A DNA stretch of 64,000 nucleotides, taken from assembly GCF_900112485.1 (NCBI RefSeq), contig NZ_FOMG01000007.1:1-64000 (forward strand), in the 5' to 3' direction. A program made the translations under genes and the position numbers. Source of the stretch: Clostridium uliginosum. GTDB taxonomy: Bacteria > Bacillota > Clostridia > Clostridiales > Clostridiaceae. A model generated the notes under the pieces. That model was not told the DNA's origin. It saw only the letters and a program-made list of their open reading frames with translations, and ran no database searches. Within the stretch, counting starts at the first letter, position 1. Each line of letters starts with the position of its first letter. Of the stretch, positions 1 to 9,567 are shown piece by piece.

Positions 1-22
1 CAGGATCAAACTCTCATTAAAA
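1..22 (-). rRNA. 16S ribosomal RNA, 5' end only (partial)
   Basis: The first bases are the reverse complement of AGAGTTTGATCCTG, the conserved start of bacterial 16S rRNA. The gene runs leftwards out of the window, so only about 20 bases are present. The exact mature 5' end is not determinable here. Upstream, near 85-100 on the minus strand, lies GATCTTTGAAAATTGAACA, a leader element commonly seen before Firmicute 16S genes. Confidence 0.9.
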
Positions 23-118
23 AGTTTAATCTTAGCTTACTCAATAAAAATTGCTGGTCTATTTATTAATATTCTGTTCAATTTTCAAAGATCTTTGCTG
101 TCTCTCGACTGCTTTATT

Positions 119-147
119 ATGATACCATCATCAGCTTTAATTGTCAA
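119..147 (-). promoter_or_regulatory. rRNA operon promoter
   Basis: On the minus strand TTGACA (142-147) and TATCAT (119-124) are separated by exactly 17 bases, a near-consensus vegetative promoter. It lies about 95 bases before the 16S start, with the conserved rRNA leader element between, so it should drive the rRNA operon leaving the window on the left. Confidence 0.8.
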
Positions 148-329
148 CATTTATTTAAAATAATTTTTGATCAACTTCAACTAATAATTGTGTGTTTTTT
201 CAACAACGGATATTATAATATCATGTTTATCTATTATACCTAAATAATCTTATTCTGTATTTTTGGCTTTATTTTATTATTACTATATTTTTCTCTTATT
301 TTCTATTATATATATATATTGATACGCCT

Positions 330-437
330 GGATAAGTTATCCCAATTTAAATTAAAACTTATCCTAAATCATACAAAACCAGACTATTATTCTTTACTCT
401 TTTTGAAACTTATCATACTATTAATATTAATAGTATG
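330..437. repeat. Two inverted repeats upstream of the lipoprotein gene
   Basis: GGATAAGTT (330-338) is matched by AACTTATCC (356-364) with a 17-base spacer. A separate perfect 24-bp palindrome occupies 414-437 (arm CATACTATTAAT). Both lie in the AT-rich gap between the rRNA promoter and the lipoprotein start at 495. The 24-bp palindrome, about 57 bases before the start codon, could be an operator; this is inference. I see nothing else in 148-494. Confidence 0.5.
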
Positions 438-494
438 TACTTTATTTTAGAAATCAATTTAAAATAATCTTCAAAAATTCTAGGAGGACTTTAT

Positions 495-1499
495 ATGAAA
501 AAGAAATTATTATGTTTAATATTATCACTTTCTATGTTTTCAATTATAGGTTGTTCAAAACAAGACAAGACATCTTCTAATAATACACCCCAAAACTACT
601 CTTCTTCTAATAATATAATTAGCCCAAATGTAATTTCACCATTTATATTAACTGATAATACTTCATTTCCTTGTCCATTTGTTTTTGATGGAACTACATT
701 AGTATTTCCAAATCCTGATGAAAATAATAGAATTTCCATGATTTCAGAACCACTCCCAAAAGATATACTTAAAAGTGAAAATCTAACAGACTTTGCAAAT
801 TACTCTACCACTAATTTAGCTTTAACTAGTAACATTCTTTATTTTGCTAATGGAGCTGATGGAGATTCCTTATGTTCATTAAATCTTAAGGATAAAACTT
901 ATAAAAACTTAAACAAAGATTCTGTTAGTAATTTAATTAGCTCAAGAGAACAATTATTTTACATAAACAAAAGTGATTCTAACAAATTATATGGTTATGA
1001 CATAAATACTAATAAAGCATCTGCCTTATCTCCAGATAGCGTTGGTTCTTTTATAATTAATGGTGATTTTATAATATATCAAAATTTAAGTGATTCTTCA
1101 AAAATCTATTCAATAAAATCTGATGGTACTAACAGGCAAAAGCTTACTGATTATACTGCAAATAGTTTTGCTCCATTTAATGGGGAATTACTTTTCTTCA
1201 ATACATCAGACAATGACACTCTATACTCATTAAATATAACAACATTAGAAAGCAGACGAATATCTCTTATAAGAGGCTCAAAATTAAAAACTATAGGCAC
1301 TCAATTATTCTTTATAGATAGCAATGAGCCAAACTATCTCTACTCTCTATCAGTAGATTTAACCAAACCAGAAGTAACATCTAAACCTTATATTTCTGAT
1401 TCTATAAACGACTATTATTTAACACCTGCGGGTATATTTTATGAAAAAGGAATCAATATAAACAACATCTATTTTTATGCTCTCCCAACAAAAAGTTAG
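495..1499 (+). CDS. DUF5050-type lipoprotein, predicted beta-propeller
   Basis: 334 residues. The N-terminus is a lipoprotein signal: Lys-rich start, hydrophobic stretch and lipobox SIIGC with Cys at about residue 20, followed by a Ser/Asn-rich linker. From about residue 50 the protein shows repeated short beta-rich units of the kind LYSLNITT and KIYSIKSDGTNRQKLT, typical of DUF5050 propeller proteins that sit outside the membrane. Start ATG has a strong AGGAGG ribosome-binding site. It is a single-gene unit closed by a terminator. The function is unknown; a surface or envelope role is inferred from the lipobox. Confidence 0.8.
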   Translation: MKKKLLCLILSLSMFSIIGCSKQDKTSSNNTPQNYSSSNNIISPNVISPFILTDNTSFPCPFVFDGTTLVFPNPDENNRISMISEPLPKDILKSENLTDFANYSTTNLALTSNILYFANGADGDSLCSLNLKDKTYKNLNKDSVSNLISSREQLFYINKSDSNKLYGYDINTNKASALSPDSVGSFIINGDFIIYQNLSDSSKIYSIKSDGTNRQKLTDYTANSFAPFNGELLFFNTSDNDTLYSLNITTLESRRISLIRGSKLKTIGTQLFFIDSNEPNYLYSLSVDLTKPEVTSKPYISDSINDYYLTPAGIFYEKGININNIYFYALPTKS

Positions 1500-1552
1500 A
1501 TATATGCTTATAAAAAGTGCACCAATTCTAGCTCTAAGGATTACTTAACGTA

Positions 1553-1592
1553 AAAAAGGTTGAAGAAAAATTTCTTTCTTCAACCTTTTTAT
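1553..1592 (+). terminator. Terminator after lipoprotein gene
   Basis: AAAAGGTTGAAGAAA and its complement TTTCTTCAACCTTTTT form a strong stem ending in a T run about 55 bases after the lipoprotein stop codon. Confidence 0.85.
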
Positions 1593-1597
1593 CATAT

Positions 1598-1829
1598 TAG
1601 GCACATGAAATAAAATAATAAGTCCAAAATGCTATGCATATTTTTCATCAGGCAAGGAGACAGATTTGTCTCATAGCGGGCCTATTAAGACAATCTGCCG
1701 ACGTGAGCAGTGAACCCAAATCTATGATTTGGTGTGAATCGCTTACTCAGTGAGCGTATGCAAGTCGAGCTTCCTATGATATAAAATAGGCTAGCAGATG
1801 GACTTGTTATTTTTTTTGAATGCACCTTA
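1598..1829. repeat. Dispersed palindromic repeat, copy A
   Basis: The left end reads TTAGGCACATGAAATAAAAT and the right end is the complement of TAAGGTGCATTCAAAAAAAA, so the about 230-bp element has imperfect inverted ends, each continuing into AATAACAAGTC-like sequence. Internal modules (CAAGGAG, TAGCGGGCC, CTTACTCAGTGAGCG, AGTCGAGCTTCC) recur in copy B at 25685-26064. The right end directly abuts the murD stop codon. No other terminator is visible after murD. Confidence 0.75.
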
Positions 1830-3206
1830 TTATAGATTATTAACTATTTCTTTAAATTTATTACCACGTACCATAAAATTAGGGAACATATCAAAAGATG
1901 CACATGCCGGAGACAATGTAATAATATCTCCAGGATCAGCCAAACTCTTAGCCTTATTCACAGCCTCTTCTAATGAATTTGTTTCTGTAATATTAACTTT
2001 AATTCCTTTTTTCTCTTCAAGCTCTGTAAAAACTTCTTTTATTTTATCTTTAGTTGCACCCAAAAGCACTAACTCTTTAATATAAGGATATCCTTCATCT
2101 GCTAATGGCTCAAATTTCAAATGCTTATCATATCCTCCTGCAATTATTATTACCTTCCTATTGAATGCTTTAAGTCCAGCTAAAGTTCTTGTTGGACTTG
2201 ATGCTATTGAATCATTATAATATTTCACACCATCTATTTCTTTTACAAATTCGCATCTATGTTCAACCCCATTAAAACTTTCAGCAACACTTTTCATGGT
2301 TTTGATACATACATCATCTTTTGTCGCTATAAATGCGGCTAAATAATTTTCAACATTATGCATACCCTTAATAATAATATTGTCTTTTTTACAAACTTCT
2401 TCTCCTAAAAGATAAAGGACATCGTCTTTATAATAAGCTCCACTTTTTAGTTCTCTTTTGGAACTAAACTCTCTAACTATTCCCTTTGCTTCCTTTTCAA
2501 ATTCATAAGTAATGTCATTTTCACGATTTACTACTAACACATTTTCTGCTTCTTGATATAAAAATATATTTTTCTTTGCATCTATATATTCTTGCATATC
2601 TTTATGCATATCTAAATGATTAGGTGCTAAATTAGTACAAATTGCTACATCTATTGGTAAATTCATAGTCATCAGTTGAAAACTAGACAATTCTAGTACA
2701 ACTCTATCAACCTCTTTTATTTCTTCTATTTGAGCAAATAGTGGATTTCCAATATTACCTCCAACCCAGGTCTTATATCCTTCTGCTTCTAGCATCTTAG
2801 ATATAATCGTCGTTGTTGTTGTCTTCCCATCGCTGCCAGTTACTCCATAAATTTTACCTTTGCAATATCTAACAAATTCCTCCATCTCTGAAGTAATATA
2901 TGTGCCTTCTTCCTTTACTCTTAGTAAAGCTTCACTATCAATCCTCATAGATGGTGTCTTGAATATAACATCAAATCCAGTAAGGTTATTTAAGTATCCT
3001 TCTCCTAATTCTAATACCACTCCTTTATTATTAAAATCAACAGCAATCTCACCTAATTCTTTTTGATCTTTTTTATCAAAAGCTACAACTTTTGCTCCTA
3101 AATCTAATAAAAAATTAATGAGTGGGATATTACTAACCCCAATCCCTACAACTCCAACTTTCTTTCCATATATAAATTCTTTAAATTCTTTAAATTCTTT
3201 TTTCAT
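1830..3206 (-). CDS. murD: UDP-N-acetylmuramoylalanine--D-glutamate ligase
   Basis: Cytoplasmic Mur ligase that adds D-glutamate to UDP-MurNAc-L-Ala in peptidoglycan synthesis. An N-terminal Rossmann-like domain ([13 protein letters not shown]) precedes the ATP-binding loop [11 protein letters not shown] near residue 125 and the C-terminal ligase domain with [12 protein letters not shown]. Length, about 458 residues, is normal for MurD. I place the start at the ATG at 3206, with GGAGGAG four bases upstream, rather than seven codons earlier at 3227. It stands alone, away from a dcw cluster. The stop codon touches repeat copy A. Confidence 0.95.
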   Translation of the reverse strand: MKKEFKEFKEFIYGKKVGVVGIGVSNIPLINFLLDLGAKVVAFDKKDQKELGEIAVDFNNKGVVLELGEGYLNNLTGFDVIFKTPSMRIDSEALLRVKEEGTYITSEMEEFVRYCKGKIYGVTGSDGKTTTTTIISKMLEAEGYKTWVGGNIGNPLFAQIEEIKEVDRVVLELSSFQLMTMNLPIDVAICTNLAPNHLDMHKDMQEYIDAKKNIFLYQEAENVLVVNRENDITYEFEKEAKGIVREFSSKRELKSGAYYKDDVLYLLGEEVCKKDNIIIKGMHNVENYLAAFIATKDDVCIKTMKSVAESFNGVEHRCEFVKEIDGVKYYNDSIASSPTRTLAGLKAFNRKVIIIAGGYDKHLKFEPLADEGYPYIKELVLLGATKDKIKEVFTELEEKKGIKVNITETNSLEEAVNKAKSLADPGDIITLSPACASFDMFPNFMVRGNKFKEIVNNL

Positions 3207-3317
3207 TTTTCTCCTCCACGTGAACATATGTTATAAATCATATTATGATATATTATTAAACTTGCCAATATGTTTTTGATTATAACACTTTAAAAAATCT
3301 TATTCCACGAATATACA

Positions 3318-3374
3318 TAAAGAGCTGTCTTAAAACAGAAATTACTTTCTACTTCAAAACAGCTCTTTTTTTGA
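3318..3374. terminator. Hairpin between glyS and murD
   Basis: AGAGCTGTCTTAAAAC and its near-complement TTCAAAACAGCTCT form a stem with a T7 run on the plus-strand side and a shorter T run on the minus side. It lies directly after the glyS stop and probably ends glyS transcription. Confidence 0.65.
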
Positions 3375-3416
3375 TTACAGCTTCTTTTAGTTATTTAAAT
3401 AATTTCAAGCATTAAT

Positions 3417-4808
3417 TTAAAATTCTAAATTCTTTTCTATATAAGCTTCTAATTCGCTTATTTTAATTCTTTCTTGTTTCATAGTATCTCTATGTCTAAT
3501 GGTAACTGCTTCGTCTTCTAATGTATCGAAGTCAATTGTTATACAATAAGGAGTTCCTATTTCATCTTGTCTTCTATATCTTTTTCCAATACTTCCTGTT
3601 TCATCATATTCAATATTGAACTTCTTACTTAAATTTGCATAAACATCTAAAGCGTTTTCTGATAATTTCTTTGAAAGAGGTAATATAGCTGCTTTATATG
3701 GAGCCAATGCTGGATGTAAGTGCATTACTGTTCTAACATCTCCGCCTTCTAGTTCTTCTTCATCATAAGCTTCAACTAAAAATGCTAAAGCAACTCTATC
3801 TGCACCTAATGATGGTTCTATAACATATGGAATATACTTTTCATTAGTTGTTGGATCTAAGTAACTTAAATCTTGACCTGAATGTTCTTGATGCTTAGTT
3901 AAGTCATAGTCAGTTCTATCTGCTATTCCCCAAAGTTCACCCCAGCCAAATGGGAATAAGTATTCTATATCAGAAGTTGCATTAGAATAGAATGATAATT
4001 CTTCTTGTTCATGATCTCTCATTCTTATGCTTTCTGATTCAACTCCAAGGTCAAGTAAGAACTTCCAACAATAGTCCTTCCAATATTTATGCCATTCTAA
4101 ATCTGTTCCTGGTTTACAGAAGAACTCTAATTCCATTTGTTCAAATTCTCTTGTTCTAAAAGTAAAGTTTCCTGGAGTAATCTCATTTCTAAAAGACTTT
4201 CCTATTTGAGCTATACCAAATGGTACTTTCTTTCTTGAAGTTCTTTGTACTGATTTAAAGTTTACAAATATACCTTGTGCTGTTTCTGGTCTTAAAAAAA
4301 CTTCTGATTTAGCATCCTCAGTAACTCCTTGGAATGTTTTAAACATAAGGTTAAACTTCCTTATATCTGTATAATTCATTTTTCCACACTTCGGACAAAC
4401 TATATTATTCTTTTCAATATATTCTTTTAACTCTTCATTAGTCCATCCATCAGCTGTAGCTACTTCAGCACCATTAGCTGTCATATGATCTTCAACTAAC
4501 TTATCCGCCCTAAATCTTGCTTTACATTCCTTACAGTCCATTAATGGATCTGAGAATCCACCAATGTGTCCTGATGCTACCCATACTTCTTTATTCATTA
4601 AAATAGCACAATCTAATCCTACATTATAAGGACTTTCTTGAACAAACTTCTTCCACCATGCCTTTTTAACATTATTCTTAAATTCTACTCCTAAAGGGCC
4701 ATAATCCCACGAATTAGCCAATCCTCCATATATATCTGATCCAGGGAAAATGAATCCTCTGTTTTTACAAAGTGCTGTAATTTTATCCATTGTTTTTTCT
4801 ACTGCCAT
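3417..4808 (-). CDS. glyS: Glycyl-tRNA synthetase, homodimeric (alpha2) type
   Basis: Class II aminoacyl-tRNA synthetase charging tRNA-Gly. Class II motif 2 appears as [19 protein letters not shown], and ERG-like motif 3 as [13 protein letters not shown]; a C-terminal anticodon-binding domain follows ([10 protein letters not shown]). A Cys-rich insert (CKECKARF and CPKCGK) is consistent with the zinc region of this family. Length (about 463 residues) fits the single-chain type rather than the two-subunit GlyQ/GlyS form. The start at 4808 has GGAGG eight bases upstream; an in-frame ATG five codons earlier has no such site. It is controlled by the T-box leader just upstream. Confidence 0.95.
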   Translation of the reverse strand: MAVEKTMDKITALCKNRGFIFPGSDIYGGLANSWDYGPLGVEFKNNVKKAWWKKFVQESPYNVGLDCAILMNKEVWVASGHIGGFSDPLMDCKECKARFRADKLVEDHMTANGAEVATADGWTNEELKEYIEKNNIVCPKCGKMNYTDIRKFNLMFKTFQGVTEDAKSEVFLRPETAQGIFVNFKSVQRTSRKKVPFGIAQIGKSFRNEITPGNFTFRTREFEQMELEFFCKPGTDLEWHKYWKDYCWKFLLDLGVESESIRMRDHEQEELSFYSNATSDIEYLFPFGWGELWGIADRTDYDLTKHQEHSGQDLSYLDPTTNEKYIPYVIEPSLGADRVALAFLVEAYDEEELEGGDVRTVMHLHPALAPYKAAILPLSKKLSENALDVYANLSKKFNIEYDETGSIGKRYRRQDEIGTPYCITIDFDTLEDEAVTIRHRDTMKQERIKISELEAYIEKNLEF

Positions 4809-4842
4809 TATGTTTTCCTCCAATTCATATATTTTTATAAAA

Positions 4843-5035
4843 TAAAAAAGACCTTATAACCACAAAGGGACGAAATTTTATTTCCGCGGTTCCACCCTTC
4901 TTGGCTAAAGCCCAACTTTAATCTAAACACTCTAAAGTTCCTTTCATTTTAACACTATAATGATTTGCACCTACCATCATCTCTCTAAAAAAGCATTAAA
5001 GTTACTTTTCTTTTTCACAGCGTATATTAAATTAT
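4843..5035 (-). promoter_or_regulatory. T-box riboswitch (glycine) in the glyS leader
   Basis: On the minus strand the conserved T-box core GGGTGGAACCGCGGAAAT lies just before TTTCGTCCC (4867-4897) and a U-rich tract. Upstream, GGTAGGTGCAAATCATT has the look of the stem I distal loop, and GGA at 4939-4941 in AAAGGAACTTT is a plausible glycine specifier. The element senses uncharged tRNA-Gly and permits glyS transcription. The specifier assignment is tentative. Confidence 0.85.
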
Positions 5036-5088
5036 ATCTTAATTTTATCAAAAGGCTTTTATATGTCAAGTAAAAAACATATTAATTG

Positions 5089-5139
5089 TAAAAGGAACTC
5101 TTTAAAATTCTAATTTAGAAATTTAAAGTGATCCTTTTC
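5089..5139 (-). terminator. Terminator of the spore-surface operon
   Basis: AAAAGGA-n3-CTTTAAA pairs with TTTAAAG-n3-TCCTTTT. It follows the last SPOCS gene by about 50 bases. Confidence 0.7.
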
Positions 5140-5189
5140 TTTATACATTAAAAGCTTAATTAAAAGCTCATATTATTTTCTGATTTAAA

Positions 5190-5981
5190 TTAAACAGTTT
5201 TAACTGTTGAATTAACATTTATTGCACCAGGTGGCACATCTATTATAGATGACATTGTCGGATCCATTTTAAGTCCAGCAGTACTAGTTTCAAACTCAAC
5301 TTTATACTTACCATTACATAAAGCCACAAAGCTATAAGCTTGAGTTGCACCAGCTGGTATTTTATATGACTTGTAATCAACAACATTGCCATTTTCATCA
5401 TATAATTCTACAGTAACATCTGCTGCTTTTGCAGTAGTATTTGCTATTGCTCCACTTATTGTATTTTGTGAAGGACAAATAGTTGTAGCTTTTTTAGCTA
5501 ATAAGAATAATGTTACGCTCTTAAATATTGTTCTTGGATTTAGAGCTTTTGCAAACACATTTTCTACACAAACTTCCACACAAAACTCGTCTTCTTCAAG
5601 ATCTGTTTTTGGATCTAATACAATAGAAGTGCAAAATGGAAATTTAAAATTTATTGAATGAAGTGATTGTTCACAAGTATCAGCTGTATAAACAACAGTT
5701 TGGCATATATTCCCATCTACCATCAGTTTACGTCCTGTTAAAATTGTACCTTCCACATTAGCCCCATCAGATACTGCTGTTTCAATAACTCTAGTACATT
5801 CAATTAACACGTTAACATAAATTCTATCTATATCTTCAATATTAGGATAACATTCAGGTAGAGGAAGAATTTCAGGAACTGTTATTTGAGTCCAAGCAGC
5901 TTTATCTTTTTGATTAAAATTTTTAGGATCACAAAGTCCTATTACTTTATAACTATTACCTTTAGTACATTTACAATACAT
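5190..5981 (-). CDS. DUF3794 (SPOCS) domain protein, single SPOCS domain plus C-terminal domain
   Basis: 263 residues. The first 160 residues match the SPOCS/DUF3794 pattern seen in clostridial spore-coat and SipL-type proteins: a GLCDP start, WTQITVPEILPLPECYPNIEDI, a GRKLMVDG core and FPFCTSIVLDP. From about residue 170 a separate beta-rich domain (VTVELYDENGNVVDYKSYK) resembles a small Ig- or prealbumin-like fold. No signal peptide. The start has GGAGGGAGG upstream. It is third in the operon after the collagen-like gene. A spore-coat or exosporium structural role is inferred from the family and context. Confidence 0.8.
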   Translation of the reverse strand: MYCKCTKGNSYKVIGLCDPKNFNQKDKAAWTQITVPEILPLPECYPNIEDIDRIYVNVLIECTRVIETAVSDGANVEGTILTGRKLMVDGNICQTVVYTADTCEQSLHSINFKFPFCTSIVLDPKTDLEEDEFCVEVCVENVFAKALNPRTIFKSVTLFLLAKKATTICPSQNTISGAIANTTAKAADVTVELYDENGNVVDYKSYKIPAGATQAYSFVALCNGKYKVEFETSTAGLKMDPTMSSIIDVPPGAINVNSTVKTV

Positions 5982-5996
5982 ACTTATTCCTCCCTC

Positions 5997-7163
5997 CTAA
6001 ATTATAGAGCATACTTCGATCGGCTCAGCTTTTATAAATAATGTTGTATTTTTAAATATTTGTCTTTCATTAAGAGGACATGCAAATACATCCTCAATGC
6101 AAGCCTTTATTTTAAACTTATCAGTGAAATTAGTTGTATCACCATCAAGAACTATATATGCTGATATTGGCATATCATAATGTGCTGAATGGACAGATCC
6201 ACATTCAGATGTTGAAATATAAGTTATTCTTTGTCTTAATAGTGCATGCACTAATAATTTAAATCCTGTAAGAGTAAGACCTTCATAGTTTGTCACTGTA
6301 GTATCAGGTGTTGCAATTACCTTTTGACACATAATTTCAACTCTTGAATTTACTGATAATATTTGATAGATATCAGGTTTTAACTTAGGGATTGTTAAAA
6401 GTTCTGGAACTGATATTTCGGTCCATTCTTTTCCTTTATCTTGTAACAATTGAATAAGTTTTTCAGAATCACATATTCCCTTTATATCTGGATTATCTGT
6501 AAAACAATCTTTTTTACTACAAGATTTAAATCCTGTAGTTGAAGTGCATTCTAATCCTGATTCGTCAAGTAAATTTTTATTACAATCAGTTACTATTGGT
6601 GTTGCTTTTAATAATAAATCTACACAAAAATCGATTGTTCTATCACATACTCTCTTTACACACACTTCTTGTACGCAATTACTGATCAAATAATCATAAT
6701 CTAAGCAAACTGATGCTGGAAGTACTATAAAAGTTGAAAATGGGATTTGTCCATGAAAGCTATGAACTCTTTGTTCCTTAGTTAAAGAAACATAAGATAT
6801 AGATAAACAAATTAGTCCTTCTACTACTAATTTTTTACCTGTACTACTTTTTCCTTCATAATTTGTTATTAATCCATCAGGACCTTTAGGCGTAACTATT
6901 GTTTTCTTTTTTAAAATCTCTACTGTTACACCTATTTTATCAATTTCTTCAATAGATGGTTTTTCTTTTGGAACTGCAACTGTTCCTATTGTTGAAATAT
7001 CTGTCCAAAACTTAGTATTTACTTCAAATTCTGAAGGGTCACAAATACCTGAAAATTCTATACTTTCTTCATTGATACAATCATCACAGTGTTGTTGTGG
7101 AACTTCTTCTGTACATCCACAAGAACATGATGATTCTTTGTTACATCCATCATTACATTTCAT
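5997..7163 (-). CDS. Protein with two DUF3794 (SPOCS) domains
   Basis: About 388 residues. An N-terminal Cys-rich patch (CNDGCNKESSCSCGC) is followed by two tandem SPOCS units, each beginning with a GICD motif (GICDPSEF and GICDSEKL) and containing a GKKL or GFKL core and a PFSTFIVLP or PISAYIVLD segment. I place the start at 7163 (ATG-AAA-TGT) with AAGGAGAG upstream; a longer TTG-initiated frame to 7184 would contain that ribosome-binding site. It lies 16 bases before the next gene and 31 after the collagen-like gene, so the three are one operon. Cys-rich SPOCS proteins are typical of crosslinked clostridial spore layers. Confidence 0.8.
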   Translation of the reverse strand: MKCNDGCNKESSCSCGCTEEVPQQHCDDCINEESIEFSGICDPSEFEVNTKFWTDISTIGTVAVPKEKPSIEEIDKIGVTVEILKKKTIVTPKGPDGLITNYEGKSSTGKKLVVEGLICLSISYVSLTKEQRVHSFHGQIPFSTFIVLPASVCLDYDYLISNCVQEVCVKRVCDRTIDFCVDLLLKATPIVTDCNKNLLDESGLECTSTTGFKSCSKKDCFTDNPDIKGICDSEKLIQLLQDKGKEWTEISVPELLTIPKLKPDIYQILSVNSRVEIMCQKVIATPDTTVTNYEGLTLTGFKLLVHALLRQRITYISTSECGSVHSAHYDMPISAYIVLDGDTTNFTDKFKIKACIEDVFACPLNERQIFKNTTLFIKAEPIEVCSII

Positions 7164-7194
7164 CTTCTTCTCTCCTTTTTTCAAGTTTTATAAT

Positions 7195-8589
7195 TTATTC
7201 AAACATTACATCATCAATCAACCATATCCCAGCTGGCAACTTATTATTTAAAGCAGGTTCTGCAACAAATAAAATAGTAGCTTGACTTTGATTAGGATTG
7301 CCCATTCCTCCTCCACAACTACATCCGTCTGTTGCTGAACATTGAGGAGAAATTTCATACGATTCAAAGTCATATTCAGTCAGAGCTAGAGCTGAAGTTG
7401 TACTATCTTTCTCTATAACAATCTGTTCATTAGTACCTCTTGGAATTACCATTTGAAATGCAGGTTTAATAGTTGGATTAGCACATATAGCACCACTACT
7501 ATTGTTATTAGCTATTAATGGCCAACTATTATCAAGCATATATTTAATATCATTTGATACATTTCCCCAATATACATAAGCTGCTACAGCAAGATTATAA
7601 TCACTTCTATTACTTGCTCCATTTAGTTGAAAATTATAATCATATAAGGCTGCCCAAAATTCTAACTCATAATTGCACTTAGGATCTATATTGACTACTT
7701 GCATTAAATATGCAGGTTTAAAAACACTACCGTTATATGGAGGTTGTAGATATACGGAAAACTTTCCTGTATGAGCTATATTAAAATATTTGCTTGTATC
7801 TACTACTATAGGAACTTCTGGATTAGTCGATGTTTGTAATTGTATTGCTGTAATAGTTGTACCTATAGTAGTTTCATCAGTTCTTGTAACTCCATATTTA
7901 GTCCACACACAACCTTCTAACGGCCAACATTCAAAACTTGGATCACAAACGTGATTACATTCAACGCAACAAGTTGCATCTGAGCCTGGCTTTCCATCAT
8001 TACCATTGGCACCTGTTGATCCTGTTGGTCCTGTTAAATCTCCCGAAACTTTATATTCACAATCACAAGGCCCTTTAACCATCAAATGTTTCTTGTCATC
8101 ACTCCATTTGACATCAACGTTACAGCAATTATTATTGCAGCAACAGTTATTATTACATCCACAATTGTTATTTGCCATACAACATCCCCCCATTCCATAA
8201 GGTTGATACATCTGTGAACACATTTGTGGATAGCATGGTGGACACATCGGCGATGCTAAATCTCCTTTTTCTCCTTTTTCTCCTTTTTCTCCTTTTGGTC
8301 CCTGAGGTCCTGGAGGTCCTGAATATCCTTGTGGTCCCATATATCCTTGATCTCCCTTTGGTCCTGTAGCCCCTGCACATCCTTGTGGCCCCATGCTTCC
8401 TTGGTCTCCCTTTATTCCTGCTGACCCTGGATATCCTTGTGGTCCCATACATCCTTGATCTCCTTTGGGTCCTGCTATTGGCATCACATAGTTTCCTGAA
8501 GGTGTATAATATTGAACATTGCCTGAAGTATTAGTACTCAATCTTTCTCTTCCCTTTTCTTCATTATTGTAAATCGGATAAACTGACAA
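7195..8589 (-). CDS. Collagen-like (BclA-type) spore surface protein
   Basis: About 464 residues. A short N-terminal region (residues 1-35) precedes a Gly-X-Y collagen-like tract with GPKGDQGCMGPQG repeats and a GEKGEKGEKGD end. Then come a Cys/Asn-rich knot (CCCNNNCC), a second short collagen stretch (GPTGSTGANGNDGKPGSD) and a globular beta-rich C-terminal domain of about 230 residues, comparable with the tip domain of BclA-type exosporium filaments. The perfect AGGAGGTGAT best fits a TTG start at 8589; ATG or GTG six to nine bases upstream are possible but too close. It is first in a three-gene operon with SPOCS proteins. Exosporium location is inferred. Confidence 0.8.
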   Translation of the reverse strand: MSVYPIYNNEEKGRERLSTNTSGNVQYYTPSGNYVMPIAGPKGDQGCMGPQGYPGSAGIKGDQGSMGPQGCAGATGPKGDQGYMGPQGYSGPPGPQGPKGEKGEKGEKGDLASPMCPPCYPQMCSQMYQPYGMGGCCMANNNCGCNNNCCCNNNCCNVDVKWSDDKKHLMVKGPCDCEYKVSGDLTGPTGSTGANGNDGKPGSDATCCVECNHVCDPSFECWPLEGCVWTKYGVTRTDETTIGTTITAIQLQTSTNPEVPIVVDTSKYFNIAHTGKFSVYLQPPYNGSVFKPAYLMQVVNIDPKCNYELEFWAALYDYNFQLNGASNRSDYNLAVAAYVYWGNVSNDIKYMLDNSWPLIANNNSSGAICANPTIKPAFQMVIPRGTNEQIVIEKDSTTSALALTEYDFESYEISPQCSATDGCSCGGGMGNPNQSQATILFVAEPALNNKLPAGIWLIDDVMFE

Positions 8590-8749
8590 ATTCATCACCT
8601 CCTGTAAATAATGTATGTTAATTCTAATTTTTTTGACACAATATCGCTTAAAGTTATATTTAACCTTAAGTGATTATTTAAAATTAGGTCCATATTAAGT
8701 TAGCGAATCATATTATGATATTGATAAATTTTGCAGGTGGTGAAATTAT

Positions 8750-9364
8750 ATGAAGGATTCAAATTGCTATACTAAGAAGATCCTATTTAAAAACTGTGCT
8801 TTTGCAGACACAATATCTTTACCTGCTTGTTCTGATCCAATTAAAGAAATTGTAGACTATGCAGTAAAGATATTTGTTTTTGAAAATAAATTCGTAAAAA
8901 CTTGTGGTGATGAGAAATTAATGATTAAAGGGTACAAAGCTATAAAGATTAGATATTTAGTAGATGATTGTACTGGTAAAGTTATATGTAAAACATTTAC
9001 TGTTCCTTTTTTTGAATTGATTCCAATACCAATTTGTAGCAATATAGTAAAAATAGATGCAAAAGTAAGTTATTGTGATTTAAATCATTGTGATTCTTAT
9101 ACTCTTTGGTTTTATAACGTAATCACATTATGTATTTCTGTATATACAAAAAATACACCTCCTATCATTCATTGTGATAAGGAACATAACTGTTCTGATG
9201 AAGATTGGAATTTTAAAAACGACTGTTACCCTTCTACAAAAAAAATACATTATCATGAAAAACATTGTTACCCTTCAAGTATAGCGAATGATATAGATGA
9301 TGATTCTTGTTGTATGAAAAAAACAGATTGTTGCAAAAGTCATTATAGAGATGATGAATGTTAA
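8750..9364 (+). CDS. SPOCS-like Cys-rich protein
   Basis: 204 residues. Residues 20-140 follow the SPOCS pattern in degenerate form (KEIVDYAVKIFVF, KLMIKGYKAIKIRYL, FTVPFFELIPIPI). The tail is rich in Cys, His and Asp (CCMKKTDCCKSHYRDDEC) and may bind metal or form disulfides. Ribosome-binding site GGTGG precedes the ATG. It is transcribed divergently from the collagen-like operon and so probably belongs to the same spore-surface programme. The exact function is unknown. Confidence 0.7.
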   Translation: MKDSNCYTKKILFKNCAFADTISLPACSDPIKEIVDYAVKIFVFENKFVKTCGDEKLMIKGYKAIKIRYLVDDCTGKVICKTFTVPFFELIPIPICSNIVKIDAKVSYCDLNHCDSYTLWFYNVITLCISVYTKNTPPIIHCDKEHNCSDEDWNFKNDCYPSTKKIHYHEKHCYPSSIANDIDDDSCCMKKTDCCKSHYRDDEC

Positions 9365-9387
9365 TTCTGTTCTTTTTATATAAAATA

Positions 9388-9437
9388 AAAAAGAGTTTTG
9401 TATCAACAGACATTATCTGTTCTTACAAAACTCTTTA
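9388..9437. terminator. Bidirectional terminator
   Basis: AAAGAGTTTTGTA (9390-9402) pairs with TACAAAACTCTTT (9424-9436), and a second hairpin AACAGA/TCTGTT sits in the loop. It can end the plus-strand Cys-rich gene and the minus-strand tRNA-Asn transcript. Confidence 0.75.
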
Positions 9438-9447
9438 AATAAAAAAA

Positions 9448-9522
9448 TGGCTCCGCGAAGAGGACTCGAACCTCCAACCTATCGGTTAACAGCCGAGTGC
9501 TCCACCATTGAGCTATCGCGGA
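9448..9522 (-). tRNA. tRNA-Asn (GTT)
   Basis: 75 bases on the minus strand with encoded CCA. The acceptor TCCGCGA pairs with TCGCGGA, the anticodon loop is CTGTTAA (GTT, Asn) and the T loop is GGTTCGAGTCC. A promoter lies directly upstream. Confidence 0.97.
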
Positions 9523-9539
9523 ACGTCATTACCTTTACT

Positions 9540-9567
9540 ATTATAACAGGATTTTATTAAAATGCAA
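9540..9567 (-). promoter_or_regulatory. Promoter of tRNA-Asn, copy 1
   Basis: TTGCAT (9562-9567) and TATAAT (9540-9545) on the minus strand, spacer 16. The same arrangement precedes the second tRNA-Asn. Confidence 0.7.

Noticed and set aside
1798-2085. 95-residue plus-strand frame opposite the murD end
   Set aside because: It is antisense to a well-supported gene and starts inside repeat copy A.
8168-8452. Alternative frame over the collagen-like tract
   Set aside because: It is an out-of-frame reading of the Gly-X-Y repeat, giving an Arg/Thr-rich product without a start signal.
8609-8617. CATACATTA, a match to sporulation -10 boxes (sigma-E/K) before the collagen-like operon
   Set aside because: Transcription would begin on the ribosome-binding site itself, and no fitting -35 element is present.
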